In this document: in pieces, positions 22,815 through 35,035 of the stretch | How positions within the stretch are numbered: position 1 is the first letter of the stretch | Layout of the letters: each line of letters starts with the position of its first letter | Origin: Myotis daubentonii | Lineage: Eukaryota > Chordata > Mammalia > Chiroptera > Vespertilionidae | Assembly: GCF_963259705.1 (NCBI RefSeq) | Contig: NC_081844.1 | Coordinates: 24,630,294 to 24,694,293, forward strand | DNA: 64,000 nucleotides | Reading direction: 5' to 3' | Translations under genes and position numbers: made by a program | The notes under the pieces: model-generated | Databases searched by the model: none | What the model was told of the DNA's origin: nothing | Seen by the model: only the letters and a program-made list of their open reading frames with translations

Positions 22815-23622
22815 CCAGAGATGGCCTCAGTTTTTTTTGTTTGCTTTCATGTCTTTGGTAATGTGACTGCGAGTTCCAGAAGAGTAGTCTTTTCCTCCAT
22901 GTTTGAATCTGGGCTGGACTTAAGATTTTTTATTTGTTTGGGCCAATAGAATATGGTGGAAGTGACAGTGTGCTTTACCAGGCCTTGGTGCATTGCTGCT
23001 GCTCTCTTTCAAAATCTTGCCTCAACCATGTGAACAAATCCAGGTGGGCCTTTCAGGGAAGGAGAGGACTTGTGGACAGAGCTCATTTATCCCAGCCAAG
23101 CCTTCCCTAAATGAGTCACAGTAGTAGCTAAGCCCCTAATACATTAGAAAGCCCAGCCAAGGTCTGCAGAGACATCTGAGCTGACCCATAGCTGACTACC
23201 GATTCATGAAGAGACCAGCTGAGATCAGAACAACTCCACACTACACAAATCCCTTGGAAAATAAAGGAATTGTATTAAACATTTACCTTTAGGATGGCTT
23301 GTTATATAGCAACTAGAGGCCCAGTGCACAAATTCGTGCAAGGGTGGGGGGTCCCTCGGCCTGGCTAGTGATTAAGGTCTATTGGGGGCCAGCTGGCTAG
23401 AGGGGGAGGGACCCTGGGAGGTTGGCTGGCTGGCTCTTCCCCCATCAGGGTGGGGGGACCTGATCAAGTGTGGGACTGGCTGGGGGAAGGATCGTGGGAG
23501 GTTGGGGAAGGGCCAATTGGGGCCCAGATCTGGCCGGTTGGCCACCGCAGTGCATATCATAGCAACCAGTTGTTCTGCCATTTCAGGTTGCTGGGCTTTT
23601 ATATATATAGATAGTGAATTGA
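22815..23622 (+). repeat. MLT1-type LTR interrupted by Helitron
   Basis: Paralogue of 6085-6610, with GGGCCAATAGAATATGGTGG and CCATGTGAACAAATCCAGG. The Helitron at 23313-23611 lies within its last 20 bp. Confidence 0.75.
23313..23611 (-). mobile_element. nonautonomous Helitron inserted in an MLT1-type LTR
   Basis: It starts CTAGAGGCCCAGTGCACAA and ends TTTTATATATATAGA on the plus strand. Block A has the empty site at 6595/6596 (AGCAA|TAGTGAA), so insertion between A and T is exact. Confidence 0.9.
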
Positions 23623-24035
23623 AACTATAGTCAAAGCAAACAGAACTGAAGGAAATTTTAATAATCTGCTACTTGTTACTTTTGGCATTTCTACTGCTAT
23701 TTGAGGACAGCATTCACAATTATTCTGTTATTTCAATATATTTTAGATAACTGTATAAAAGTGACCCCTTCCAGGTAGTCAGGACAGGGTGGAAGGACAT
23801 GCATGTTTGTTCAGAAATTTTGTGGGTCTTATTCACATGAGTAGGCAGAATTTTATCTCCTGTGTGATTCATCCTTTGATCATAAAGATTGAAGATATTC
23901 CCAAGTGTAAAGGAGATATATATTGTATGATATTGAGATTGTTCACTCACTTCCCTTCAGTGGATTTGAAAAAATTTAGAAAAGGGGAGATATTAAAGGA
24001 GTCACATTAGTAGGGAGCACATTTAAAGTTTTTAA

Positions 24036-24195
24036 GGAACCCCGGAGGGTATGGCTCAGTTGGTTCACCATTGTCCAATGCACCGAAATGTTGCTGGTTG
24101 TATTCCCAGTCAGGGGACATGTCCAGGTGGTGGGTTTGAGCCCTGGTTTGAATGCTTTGGGAGACAACTGATCAATGTTTCTCTCTCATATAGAT

Positions 24196-24247
<52 letters not shown>

Positions 24248-24255
24248 TCACTTTA
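24036..24255 (+). repeat. Ves-like SINE ending in a (CT)n run, split by a later SINE
   Basis: Head GAGGGTATGGCTCAGTTGGT, B-box-like GGTTGTATTCCCAG, then TCAATGTTTCTCTCTC and a pure CT run at about 24199-24241. Its tail resumes after the inserted SINE at 24501-24530. Confidence 0.75.
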
Positions 24256-24500
24256 TTTATTTATTTATTTATTCAGTTTATTTTTTTAAAATATATTTTA
24301 TTGATTTTTTACAGAGAGGAAGGGAGAGGGATAGAGAGTCAGAAACATCAATGAGAGAGAAACATCAATCAGCTGCTTTCTGCACACCCCGTACTGGGGA
24401 TGTGCCCGCAACCAAGGTACATGCCCTTGACCGGAATCGAACCTGGGACCCTTCATTCTGCACGCCGACACTCTATCCACTGAGCAAAACCGGTTAGGAC
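24256..24500 (-). repeat. young Ves SINE nested in another SINE
   Basis: Minus-strand head CTAACCGGTTTTGCTCAGTG with B box GGTTCGATTCC, then GCAGCTGATTGATGTTTC and an AAAATATATTTT tail. Perfect 16-bp target duplications TCTCCCTCTCACTTTA at 24240-24255 and 24501-24516. Confidence 0.92.
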
Positions 24501-25296
24501 TCTCCCTCTCACTTTAAAAAAATCAATGAAAAAGAAAGTATTCAAGCAGAAACAATGAAATAATTCAGAAAAAATTCATGATACTCTATGTAATCTTTCA
24601 CTCCAGTGAATAAGGAGCCTTACAAATGGGAAGCATATTTCACACTTTATTGAGTAGATATGGGCCATGAAAAACATTTTTGTACAGAAAAAAATTGTAT
24701 GCTTATTATTGCTTAAGCACATTTAAGGTCATCTCTGACTCTAACCATATTAGATCAATCTATCTATTAAAATATATATTTCCTTGTAGACTCTTCCTGA
24801 AAACAATGTGTTTGATAGTCAATTTTTGCCAGTGGCTATGATAGACATGTGGACACAGAGCTGGATAATAGAATGAAGAATATAAAACCAGGAGACCAGC
24901 TATACAACATGCTAGCATGTCAAAAAGTCTACATTATCAAGAAGAGCACCTATAGAAATAATGATGAAATAGAAGTGAAAACTGTGGTCTCAGAGTTACC
25001 TCTAAAATGAAATTATGCAAATGACCTTAGTAGCCAAGTATAATTTTGTCCATAGTGGTAGTATAATTCCTAACTATTCTTTTAGGAAAACAATAGAGAA
25101 TTTACTTATAATAAAATATGTCATAAGAGAATAAATTACGCTAAACTAATTCATGTTAACCCATGACATAAATGAGAATTTTCAAATCCATATGGTCAAA
25201 ATATTGGTTTTATTTCTGTCAGACTTCTGGCTCTGAGGATTTGCACCCTGCATTCCTGGCAATTTTTCAGCCTAGTAAAATTAGCCCTTGAAAAGC

Positions 25297-26220
25297 TTAC
25301 CAGCCAAGGAGTCTTTGAAGGGCCTTCTTTATGTCCTTGTTCCTCAGACTGTAGATGAAGGGGTTCAGCATGGGTGTGACCACAGTGTACATCACTGAGG
25401 CTGTTGCACTTGATTGTGCATTTTGGGAAGCAGCAGAGCTGAGGTAAACTCCTAGGATCGTACTATAAAATAAGGAGACAACTGAGAGGTGAGAGGCACA
25501 GGTAGAAAATGCTTTATACTTCCCCTGTGCTGAAGGGATTCCACGTATGGAGGAAAGTATCTTAGAGTAAGAGTAAAGGATCCCAGCAAGGGGACCAACA
25601 CCTAGCAGTCCAGCCGAAAAATACATTACAATGTTGTTAAGAAATGTGTCAGAGCAGGCAAGTTGGAGCACCTGATTGAGTTCACAGAAAAAGTGGGGGA
25701 TTTCCAAGTCGGAGCAGAAAGACAGTCGCAACACCATTAAGCTTTCTAACAAGGAATGCAGTGAACACATGACCCAGGACACCAATACCAGTAGTCCACA
25801 GAACCGGGGGTTCATGATGACCATGTAGTGCAGAGGGTGGCGGATGGCCACAAACCGATCATAGGCCATCACGGTCAGGATAAAGCTGTCCAACAGTGCA
25901 AAGAGGATATAAAAATACATCTGTGTGAGGCAGCCTTCATAGGTGATGGCTTTGCTCTGTGTCTGGATGTTCCACAGCATCTTTGGGATGGTGGTGGAGG
26001 TGAAACAGATGTCTACCAAGGACAGGTTGCAGAGGAAGAAGTACATGGGTGTGTGGAGGTGGGAGTCTGAGCTGACGGCCAGTATGATGACCAGGTTTCC
26101 GAACACAGTGATCAGGTACATGGAGAGGAAAAGCCCAAACATGAGGGACTGTAGTTCCAGTGCTTGTGAAATTCCCAGAAGAAGAAATTCTGAAATTTGT
26201 GTACCATTGCCTGGTTCCAT
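25297..26220 (-). CDS. olfactory receptor, family 7 (OR7A-like), intact
   Basis: Second intact single-exon odorant GPCR, 307 aa, about 87% identical to the copy at 10.1 kb by hand count. N5 (NGT), GN 41-42, PMYFFLCN 58-65, C97/C179, MAYDRF 118-123, KAFSTC 236-241 and PMLNPFIY 283-290 are all present with no stop. It keeps the usual HPLHY at 128-132, but the cysteine normally ending [10 protein letters not shown] is Arg127, an uncommon change at the start of intracellular loop 2, next to the G-protein contact. A splice acceptor ends at about 26234, so the exon begins near 26233, 13 bp upstream of the ATG. It lies in duplicated block B in the same strand and relative position as its paralogue. 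Intactness argues for function, but the Arg127 change could affect coupling. Confidence 0.92.
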   Translation of the reverse strand: MEPGNGTQISEFLLLGISQALELQSLMFGLFLSMYLITVFGNLVIILAVSSDSHLHTPMYFFLCNLSLVDICFTSTTIPKMLWNIQTQSKAITYEGCLTQMYFYILFALLDSFILTVMAYDRFVAIRHPLHYMVIMNPRFCGLLVLVSWVMCSLHSLLESLMVLRLSFCSDLEIPHFFCELNQVLQLACSDTFLNNIVMYFSAGLLGVGPLAGILYSYSKILSSIRGIPSAQGKYKAFSTCASHLSVVSLFYSTILGVYLSSAASQNAQSSATASVMYTVVTPMLNPFIYSLRNKDIKKALQRLLGW

Positions 26221-27100
26221 GTTTCACAGTTGACTACCATAAAATAGAAAAAAATGAATGAGTAACTATCACATTAGCCAGCATTGGTAATTGAGAATAA
26301 ATGACATATATATTTTAGAACCAGGAAAATAATTTCCGTTGTTGGTGTGATCTGATCCCCAATAAGGTATCTCTATTGGTATTTGTCATTAGAATTTCCT
26401 TTTCTACCATCAACCTGTTCTTCCAACATAATGTATATGGCTGTTTTATTGAAGATCTCTTTCATGCATTTTAGGGATACAGAGTGACTATGGACCACTC
26501 TTTAGGCACCATTCAGGGTATGGGCTTCTGAAAAACAATCTCTACACACTAACAATTGAGAACATTATCAAATATATATTAACAAAACATATTCAATGGT
26601 GCAGCTTCTATAAAAAAGTAAATCACATCAAATGGATAGATATAGAAGGTACTCTTTTTATAGACGTTAGCCAAGACTTGCCAACAAATGACACTTAAAC
26701 AAATACCTCAAAGACTGCTAACTAGGAGACGGAGGGAGATCTGTTTGCCAAGCAGAAGGGACAGCCAGTGCAAAGGCCCTGAGGAAGAAGATTGTTTAGA
26801 AAATCAGGGATCATAATGAGTCAGTGTGTCAAATGAAATTAGCACAGCAGATCAGGATAAGAGATGATATGAGAGAAATTGAGAAATAAGGAAGCTGTGT
26901 GTTGGTGTTGAAACTTCAAGTCACAGAGAGTGCCTTGTACACAAAGTGTAAATTTTGCACTTTATTAATCTGGTTGCAAATGCATGCCATGAATTTAAAA
27001 GGATCTCCTTGTTATCTTCCCTTGATATTTTAGTCACATTGGAATATATCAGTCCAGGCACCTCTGCTCTGAGGACTGCTCTCAGTTTACAGGCCATATC

Positions 27101-27132
27101 CGTGCGTGCGCGCGCGTGCACGCTCACACCCA

Positions 27133-27186
<54 letters not shown>

Positions 27187-27196
27187 CACAACACGC
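27101..27196. repeat. (GC/AC)n microsatellite
   Basis: An alternating GTGCGTGCGCGCGCGTGC stretch passes into a long AC run. Block A has a shorter AC run at 12302-12326, so the array expanded in block B. Confidence 0.95.
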
Positions 27197-28799
27197 CATG
27201 GCCTCTTCATCTGTGTTATTTCCATGTCCTTCTCACTCCCACACTATGTAGGTTATGAGAAGATAAAGTCAAAGTGCCCAGATTAAGTGTCTTTTCCAAA
27301 AATAATTTAGAAATATTACTTAAATATTCTTATATTAGGTCTCCCATGAGCAAATAAGCCTGGGGTTTCATACTGCTATGCCCTTTTTCTGTCCTATACT
27401 TAAGTACATTAAATAAACATAGAGGGAAAGAGAGCAATCAAATGAACATGAGGAAGAAAAGAGATCTAATTAGCTCAGGTGGTCCCTGAAGGACAATGAG
27501 GAAGAAAAATCTCCTTTGGGTTCTGGCTGCTTTCCAAACTTAATTACACCCTTTTGAGGTTAAACAATAATAACAAAGTAGAAAAAATAAATTTGCTCAA
27601 TTTGTAGTTATAGATATGTGGTGTGACTACCCCAAGTGAAATCTGACCAAAAATAAAATAATAACTCACAAAGGAAATATACAAAAACAACACAGGTTGA
27701 AAATTTTCACATCAAGCAGAAATGACTGTTTTTGCCTCTTCTATATTTATTTGATGAATCAGTTTTTGTATGGTTGATGGCAGATGAGAAGAAGCCTCTT
27801 TCTAATTTATCTTATGTGGTATCTCTGTTTTTCTTGGACTTTGGGTTTTGATCTCATTTTTGACAAATCAATGAGCACAGTCTAATTCTGGTTCTGGTCT
27901 TCATGCAACATGCACAGGCCTCCCAGGACATGTTCAATAAATCCTGCACAGGCCATGAGGAGCCACCCTTCTACACTGAGTAACTTTTTTTCATATGATT
28001 TATGCCTGAACACATTGTCATGCAAACATTTTTTTATTGTACTCTGTCTTCACCATCACAGTGCCAGATCCAGACAAGCAGGGCTTCACCAGTTTTGTTC
28101 ACCGTTGTATTTTCACAACTGTTTGTGAATATATGTGCACTTATATAGGCACACCTTTAAGTAAATGTGAAGTTGTGAAATGAAAGGAATGACAGGGAGA
28201 ATGAAACCTGGTTAAACAGAGTGAATTCCAAGCAACTGTATTAAAGAAAATTGAGTGGAACATCAAAAACTAACCAAAACCAGATGTAATAAATAGCAAT
28301 AATTTAGGGTTACCAACATAGATTAGTAATTAAAATTGGCAATGGCATAAATATAGAACATAATCTATAATGTTTCTAGAAATTGTGGCAAACAGCAGAT
28401 GCTCCATTATTATTTGTTGAATGAATCAGGAATTAGGAGTCAGTATATAAGTGCACTGAACCCATGGTAAGGTTCCATTTCAATATATTTGGAACGACAG
28501 AATTGTTGATTAAAAGCTGGAAAAATAATGACCTGGAAAAAAGTAAAGTTGTTCCCCTACCTCAGTCGCTTTACAAAAATTCAGAGAAATTACCTATTCA
28601 CTGTTAAGTATAACCAATTTAGGTGAAATGATAGAAAACTGCAAATTAACATGTATCGGTGGGCCAAACCATTGTAATTAAGTCAGGAGACTCAGAAGTA
28701 ATAAGACAGACATGTTTAACTAAATAAAACATAAAACATTATTATGGCCAAAACATCCCCCAAAGTCCATGGAGAAATAATAATTTATACTTATGATAA

Positions 28800-28995
28800 T
28801 TCCAAATTTTATTTTAAATTTCATACAATTTACTAGGTTGACATTGGTTAATAAAATTATATAGGTTTCAGTTGTACAATTCTATAATATATCATATATA
28901 TATTGTATTGTGTGTTCAGCATCCCAAGTCAAATCTCTTTCCATTACCATTTATCTCCCCATTACCTTCTTCTCCCTCTCCCAACATCATAATGC
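28800..28995 (-). repeat. LINE-1 3' end fragment (block B copy)
   Basis: Paralogue of 16610-16800. Immediately after it, block B jumps to sequence equivalent to 19440 in block A, so about 2.6 kb is missing. Confidence 0.75.
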
Positions 28996-29791
28996 CAGCA
29001 CATTATCCCAACCCTGATTTAAGATATTTCTTGTGTGGATTGGAAAACTCTAATCTCCAAATATTGACTTGCCGTAAGGACAGAGATCCACAATATCTAC
29101 ATAAAATTGCTACTTTTCTTATCAACAAGGGGGAGAACTAAATTCCTTTAATATAAACTTTGATCATTGTATACTGCACTTAATTACACATTAGCCAAAA
29201 TAATTTGGCATTTCCACCTTATATCACAAGTTAAAGCTGTCATTTAGTCCTACTCACTGTGAAATATTAAACTATAGGAAATATATTTTGATTTTTTGCA
29301 CTATAATCTAAATATAGAATAAGAAAATAAGTATATTCTTCTTTGTAGCCTCCAGAAGGAACATAGCCTTCATTTTAGCCCAATGAGACCCATTTCCTGT
29401 TTCTGACCTCATGAATTGTAACAGCATAAATGTGTTTGTTTTAAATCACTAAGTGGAAATTTTACATTGATATTGAAAAGTAAATATAGACATCTATCCA
29501 ATGAAATTGTTCAGAAAACTGAGATTACATGTCTGAATTCATTCATTTAGTATCTTCTAGATAAAGGAACCTTGTGTTGTAATCCCCCTTAAGTAGAAGT
29601 AACTTATAGTCAGTTGGAGATATTCTGCTTCTTTATATGGTAGAGAATTTCTTATTGCACAAATGTAAATGTGCTTCAGACTTTAATGTATTTGAAGCAT
29701 TAACATAGGAAAAGTAATTCATCATCTAAGTTCATGTCTATCGTTTATTTGAAATCTTCATGTCTAAATTTCTATATATTTTCATTTTATA

Positions 29792-30052
29792 TTAGAACCG
29801 GGGGTTCATGATGACCATGTAGTGCAGAGGGTGGCAGATGGCCACAAACCGATCATAGGCCATCACGGTCAGGATAAAGCTGTCCAACAGTGCAAAGAGG
29901 ATATAAAAATACATCTGTGTGATGCAGCCTTCATAGGTGATGACTTCACTCTGTGTCTGGATGTTCACCAGCATCTTTGGGATGGTGGTGGAGGTGAAGC
30001 AGATGTCTACCAAGGACAAATTGGAGAGGAAGAAGTACATGGGTGTGTGGGG
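29792..30052 (-). pseudogene. olfactory receptor fragment (TM2-TM4)
   Basis: About 83 in-frame codons matching residues 57 to 140 of the neighbouring OR7A-like genes (MYFFLSN to MNPRF), including [15 protein letters not shown]. There is no frameshift, but the piece has no N-terminus, TM1, TM5-7 or start context. Its upstream edge (30052) joins directly to the 5' end of a LINE-1. Its downstream edge joins block B flank at about 29792. It resembles the 25.3-kb gene most closely in [12 protein letters not shown]. It is a truncated pseudogene made by duplication or rearrangement, not an alternative exon. Confidence 0.85.
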
Positions 30053-31125
30053 TTAGACCTCCAAAGGCAGATACCCGTTTCCTATGTTTAGTCATTCCCT
30101 CACACTGAGGAGGACATCTTTCTCAGGCAGACCTTTGCTATCCAGGCAGTTTTTCCTGGGGGAGGCAATTGCCCCACCCTATTGAAAAACACCTTGCTCC
30201 ACCCTATGGCATTTCTGAGGCCCAATAAGAGACTGAGAATAATAATCAGCCTGAAGGCAGAAGAAATTGCTCCACCATGTGGCAAAACCTCTTGCCTCCC
30301 CCCCCCTTTGGTGATAGCTTGAGGCTAATCAAGACAATACAATCATACTGCAGAGGTGGGTCTCTGGAGGCTTTGAGTCTTTGTCCTAATTTGGGGCCCA
30401 GGGCTAGGAAAAGAAGACTTTGGTGCACTTCTTTCCAAAGGCACCAAGCAACAGCAGAGGGAACCACAAGTGGTGGATTGCTGATACCTCCAAACAGGGT
30501 ATGCAGGGCCAGTCAGAAACAGTGTCTCACACTGTCCTGCACTAGAAATTGGGAGACATAGCCGATCTACCGAATACAGTCACAAACCAAAACAGGCAGC
30601 AAAAATGGGGATACAAGATAAAATAAGCCCCAATGAAAGAATAAGAGAGTTTTCCCAAAGAACTACATGAAATGAAGATAAGAAATTTATCAGACATAGA
30701 GCTCAGAGTAATGATGGCAAAGATGCTCAACAGCTTGAGAGAAGATGTAGTAACTATGAATAATGACACAACAATAATAAAGAACACAGTGGAAGAAATA
30801 AAAAGCAGATTAGAGGAAGCTGAGGATGAGATCAGTGAATTAGAAGATAGGGTAGAATAAATCACTTAATCAGAGAACCAAAAAAAAAACCAAAAACACA
30901 GTAGGACAGCTTAAGGGAGCTGTGGGACAATATAAAATGTAACAATATTCATACAATAAGAGTACCAGAAGAGGGAGAAAGTGAGCAAGGAATAAAGAAC
31001 ATGTTTGAAGAAATACTGGCAGAAAGCTTCCCTAAATTGGTGAAGGAAAAAGGCACAGTTGTTAAGGATGCACAGAGAGTCCCAAGCAAGAAGAACCTAA
31101 AAGGCGAACATCCAGATACATCATA

Positions 31126-31491
31126 ATGAAAATGTCAAACATTAAAGACAAAGAATTAATCTCAAAGGCTGCAAGGGTAAAGCAATTTGATACCTACAAA
31201 GGAGCTCTCATAAGGCTGCCAGCTGATTTTTCATCAGAAAATCTACAGACCAGAAGGGAATGGCATGAAGTATTTAAGCTAATGAAAAGCAAGTATGTAA
31301 AACCAAGATTACTATATCCAGCAAACCTACCATTTGAAATAGACAGTGAAATAAAAGCTTTTAAGACAAAAAAAGCTAAAAAAGATTGTCACCACCAAAT
31401 CAGCACTACAAGAAATGCTAAAATGACTGTTGTAATGAGAAGAAATAGAGAGAAAAGCATAGGCATAAAGAATTTAAATGGCAATAAATAA
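31126..31491 (+). pseudogene. LINE-1 ORF1 C-terminal remnant
   Basis: Frame of about 120 codons containing RLPADFSSENLQTRREW and RLLYPANLPF, the LINE-1 ORF1 C-terminal domain. The upstream coiled-coil part is separated by stops and frameshifts. Confidence 0.85.
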
Positions 31492-32522
31492 GTACCTATC
31501 AATAATAACCTTAAATGTAAATGGATTAAATGCTCCAACCAAAAGACGTGAAGTAGCTCAATAGATACAAAACCATGAACCAAATATATGCTGTCTATAA
31601 GAGATGAACATCAGAACCAAAGACTCACACAGATTGAGAGTGAAGGAATGGACAAAAATTTCCATGCCAATGGAAAAGAAAAATAAGCTGAAGTAGTCAT
31701 ACTCATCTCTGACAAAACAGACTTCAAAATGAAGGCCATCAGAAGAGACAACAAAGGTCACCACATAATACTAAATGGATCGATCCAAAAAGAGGATATA
31801 ACCCTGGTAAACATATATTGACCCAATATAGGTGCAACTAAATATATAAAAATAAACTTCTAAAGAACTTCAAAGGAGAGTTTGACAACAGTCATAGTAG
31901 GGGACTTTAACACCCTGCTGAACTCACTGGATAGATCTTCAAGACAAAAAAATTAACAAGAAAACAGTGACTCTAAAGGACACACTGGATCAGATGGAGT
32001 TCATTGACATTTATAGGACATTTCACCCCAAATCTGCAGAATATAGATTTTTCTCAAGTGCACATGGATCATTCACAAAGATAGAGCACATGTTAGGATG
32101 CAAAATAAGTCTATGAAAGTTCAAGAAGATTGAAATCATATCAAGCATCTTCTCAGATCACAGTGGAATGGAATTTGAAATCCACTACAGTAAAAAAACA
32201 CCCCAAAACATTCAAGCACATGGAGGCGAAATAGCATCTTATTAATTAATGAACACTTACCAATGAGATCAAGAAAGAAATTAAAAACTTCCTGGAAACA
32301 AATGAAAATGAACACATAATAACCCAAAATCTCTGGAACACAGCAAAAGTCCTGAGAGGGAAGTTCATAGCACTACAGGCCTACCTCAAAAAATAAGAAA
32401 AATTCACAATAAACTATTTAACCCTACAACTTAAAAAACTAGAAAGAGAACAAGAAAAGCCCAGAGTAAGTAGAATGAAGGAAATAATAGATTAGAGAAG
32501 AAATAAATGACATAGAGACTAT

Positions 32523-33160
32523 TCTATATAATAAAGAGGTAATATGCAAATTAACCCTCACACCCTCACAAGATGGCTGATTACAACCAGGCTGCCAGGG
32601 GGGTTAGTGAGGGATGACCAATCGACTGAACAAGCAGGCTGTGTGGGGAAGCCAGGCCAGCAGGGGGGTTAGTGAGGGATGACCAAACAACTGAACAGCA
32701 TGCTGCATGGGGTGACCAGGCTGGCAAGGGTGTTGGGTGTTAGTGAGACCGACCAAATGACTGAGCATCAGGCTATGAGGGGCTACAAGGCCAGTGGCGG
32801 GGGGGCAGTTGGGGGCAACCAGGTCAGCATGGGGGGCAGTAAGAGGTGACCAGGCCAGTGGGGGGGGGGCGGTTAGGGTGGACCAGTCTGGCAGGGGGAC
32901 AGTGCAGTTGGGGGTAACCAGGCTGGCAGGGGCAGCAGTTAGGGGTGACCAAACAGGCAGGCAGGTGAGTGATTAGGAGCCAGTGGTCCAGGATTGTGAG
33001 ATGGATGTCCAAATGCCGGTTTAGGCCCGATCCCCGGGGTCAGGCCTAAACCATTATTCGGACATCCCCCAAGGGGTCCCGGATTTGAGATAGTGCAGGC
33101 TGGGCTGAGGTGACCCGCCCCCTCCCCCCGGTGCATGAATTTCGTGCACTGGGCCTCTAG
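32523..33160 (+). mobile_element. nonautonomous Helitron inserted in LINE-1 ORF2
   Basis: 5' end TCTATATAATAAAGAGG, 3' end TTCGTGCACTGGGCCTCTAG, ATGCAAAT near the 5' end. The interior is built of imperfect G-rich repeats, first about 60 bp (GGGGGGTTAGTGAGGGATGA) and then shorter units with GGTGACCAGG. It splits the endonuclease and reverse-transcriptase parts of the LINE-1. Confidence 0.9.
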
Positions 33161-34020
33161 TATATATACAAAAGATCAATGAAACCAAAAGCTAGTTCTT
33201 TGAAAAGCTAAAGAAGATTGATGAACCATTATGCAGATTCATCAAGAAACAAAGAGACATGGACCCAAACCAATAAAATCAGAAAAGAAAGCGGTGAAGT
33301 AACCGTTGACACCACAGAAATACAAAGGATTGTAAGAACACACTATGAACAACCATATACAAATAAACTGGACAATGTGGACAAAATGGACAAATACCTA
33401 CAAAAATACAATCTTCCAAAACTGAATCAGGAAGACTCAGAAACCTTGAATAGGCCAATAATGACTGATGAAGTAGAAGTAGTAATTAAAAAAAAAAAAC
33501 TCTCAGCAAAGAAAACCATGGTCTGGACAACTTCACAGGGGAGTTTTACCGAATATTCAAAGAAGAACTAACACCTATCTTCCTCAAACTATTACAAAAA
33601 TTCCAAGAGGAAGGAACACTTCAAGTTATTTTTATGAGGCCAGCATTAACCTAATTCCATAACCAAATAAAGACACTACAATATCACTGATGAACATAGA
33701 TGTTAAAATCCTTAACAAAATATTAGCATATCAGATCCAGCAATATATTAAAAAGGTCATACACCATGACCAAGTGGGATTTATTCCAGGAATGCAAGGC
33801 TGGTACAATATTCACAAATTGATAAATGTGATACATACATCACATAAACAAATTTAAAGACAAAAGTCATATGATCATATCAATAGATGAAAGAAAAGCA
33901 TTAGACAAAATCCAGCACCTTTTTTTTAAATAAAACCTCTCAGTAAAGTGGGAATAGAGGGACCATACCTCAGCATAATAAATGCCACATATGAAAAATC
34001 TATAGCCAACATCATACTCA

Positions 34021-34935
34021 ATGGACAGAAATAAAACCACTTTGCCTAAGAACAGGAACAAGACAGGGATTCCTGATTTACTATTCTTATTCAACATAAT
34101 GTTGAAAGTCCTAGCCATAGCAATAAGACAAGAAGAAAACATAAAAGGCATCCAAATTGGAAAGGGGAAAGTAAAATTCTCATTATTTGCAGATGACATG
34201 ATATTGTACGTAGAAAACCCCAAAGACTCCACCAAAAGTCAACAAGATTTAATAAATATATTTGGCAATGTAACAGGATACAAAATTAACACCCAGAAAT
34301 TCATGGCTTTTTTACACATCAAAAATGAATTGTCAGAAAAAGAAACTAAGCAAACAATCCCATTTACTATAGCAGCAAAAAATTAAGATAGTTAGGAATA
34401 AACTTAACCAAGGAGATAAGACACTTTACTTGGAAAACTACAAAAAAGAAATAGAAGAAGATATAAACAAGCAGAAGAATATACTGTGTTCATGGATTGG
34501 TAGAATTACAATTATTAAAATTCCATGCTACCCAAAGCAATCTATAGATTCAATGCAATCCCTATTAAAATACCAATGACATATTTCACAGACCTAGAAA
34601 AAATACTCCAAAAATTTATATGGAACCAAAAACGACCCCAAGTAGCCACAGCAATCTTGAGAAAGAAGAACGAAGTTGGAGGGATCACAATACCAAATAT
34701 CAACTTATACTACAAAGCCACTGTAATAAAAACAGCATGGTTCTGGGACAAGAACAGACATATAGATCAATGGGACAGAACAGAGCACCCAGAAATCAAC
34801 CCAAGCCATTATTCTCAATTAATATTTGATAAAGGCTCCATTCCTGTCTACGCCGCCTCTACTTTGCTCTCTTCTGTAGTGCTTCGCTTCCATATTGTCT
34901 TCGGTCTTTGCTCCCAGCCGGTATATGCAAATTAA
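34021..34935 (+). pseudogene. LINE-1 ORF2 reverse-transcriptase remnants
   Basis: Two adjoining open stretches. The first contains [20 protein letters not shown], the RT catalytic motif; the second contains [20 protein letters not shown] and [16 protein letters not shown] frameshift and stop separate them near 34383, and the second runs into Helitron DNA after 34831. Not functional. Confidence 0.85.
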
Positions 34936-35035
34936 CCTCCATCTTGGTTGGGTAATTTGCATATAGTTGCTCTGATTGGCTGGTGGGCGTGGCGAAGTTA
35001 TGGTCAACTACCATCTTTGTCTTTTATTAGTGTAG
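34832..35035 (-). mobile_element. truncated Helitron (5' part) at LINE-1/block C junction
   Basis: It matches the 5' half of the complete minus-strand element at 60003-60370, including CTTTGCTCCCAGCCGGTATA and the end TTTTATTAGTGTAGG. Its 3' part is missing; the sequence changes into LINE-1 at GGCTCCA, which both partners share at the junction. Since both inverted blocks carry it at the same place, it predates their duplication. Confidence 0.75.

Larger units (their letters stand above)
20155..30052. repeat. segmental duplication block B (contains OR at 25.3 kb)
   Basis: Direct copy of block A, shorter because it lacks the HAL1, the 7.84-9.94-kb composite, the retrocopy, and about 2.6 kb equivalent to 16.8-19.4 kb of block A. 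The intergenic stretches 20278-21010, 22340-22815, 23620-24030, 24530-25296, 26234-27100, 27197-28800 and 28996-29335 contain no further gene that I recognise. Confidence 0.85.
30053..34831 (+). mobile_element. LINE-1, near full-length but broken
   Basis: 5' UTR at about 30053-30600, ORF1 remnants (coiled coil at 30672-30860, C-terminal domain at 31126-31490) and ORF2 from about 31483 (NVNGLNAPTKR near 31515) to its post-RT region ([18 protein letters not shown] near 34735). The reverse-transcriptase motif FADDM is at about 34184-34198. Many stops and frameshifts, and a Helitron at 32523-33160, disable it. The 3' end is cut off at 34831 where a Helitron fragment begins. Confidence 0.9.
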
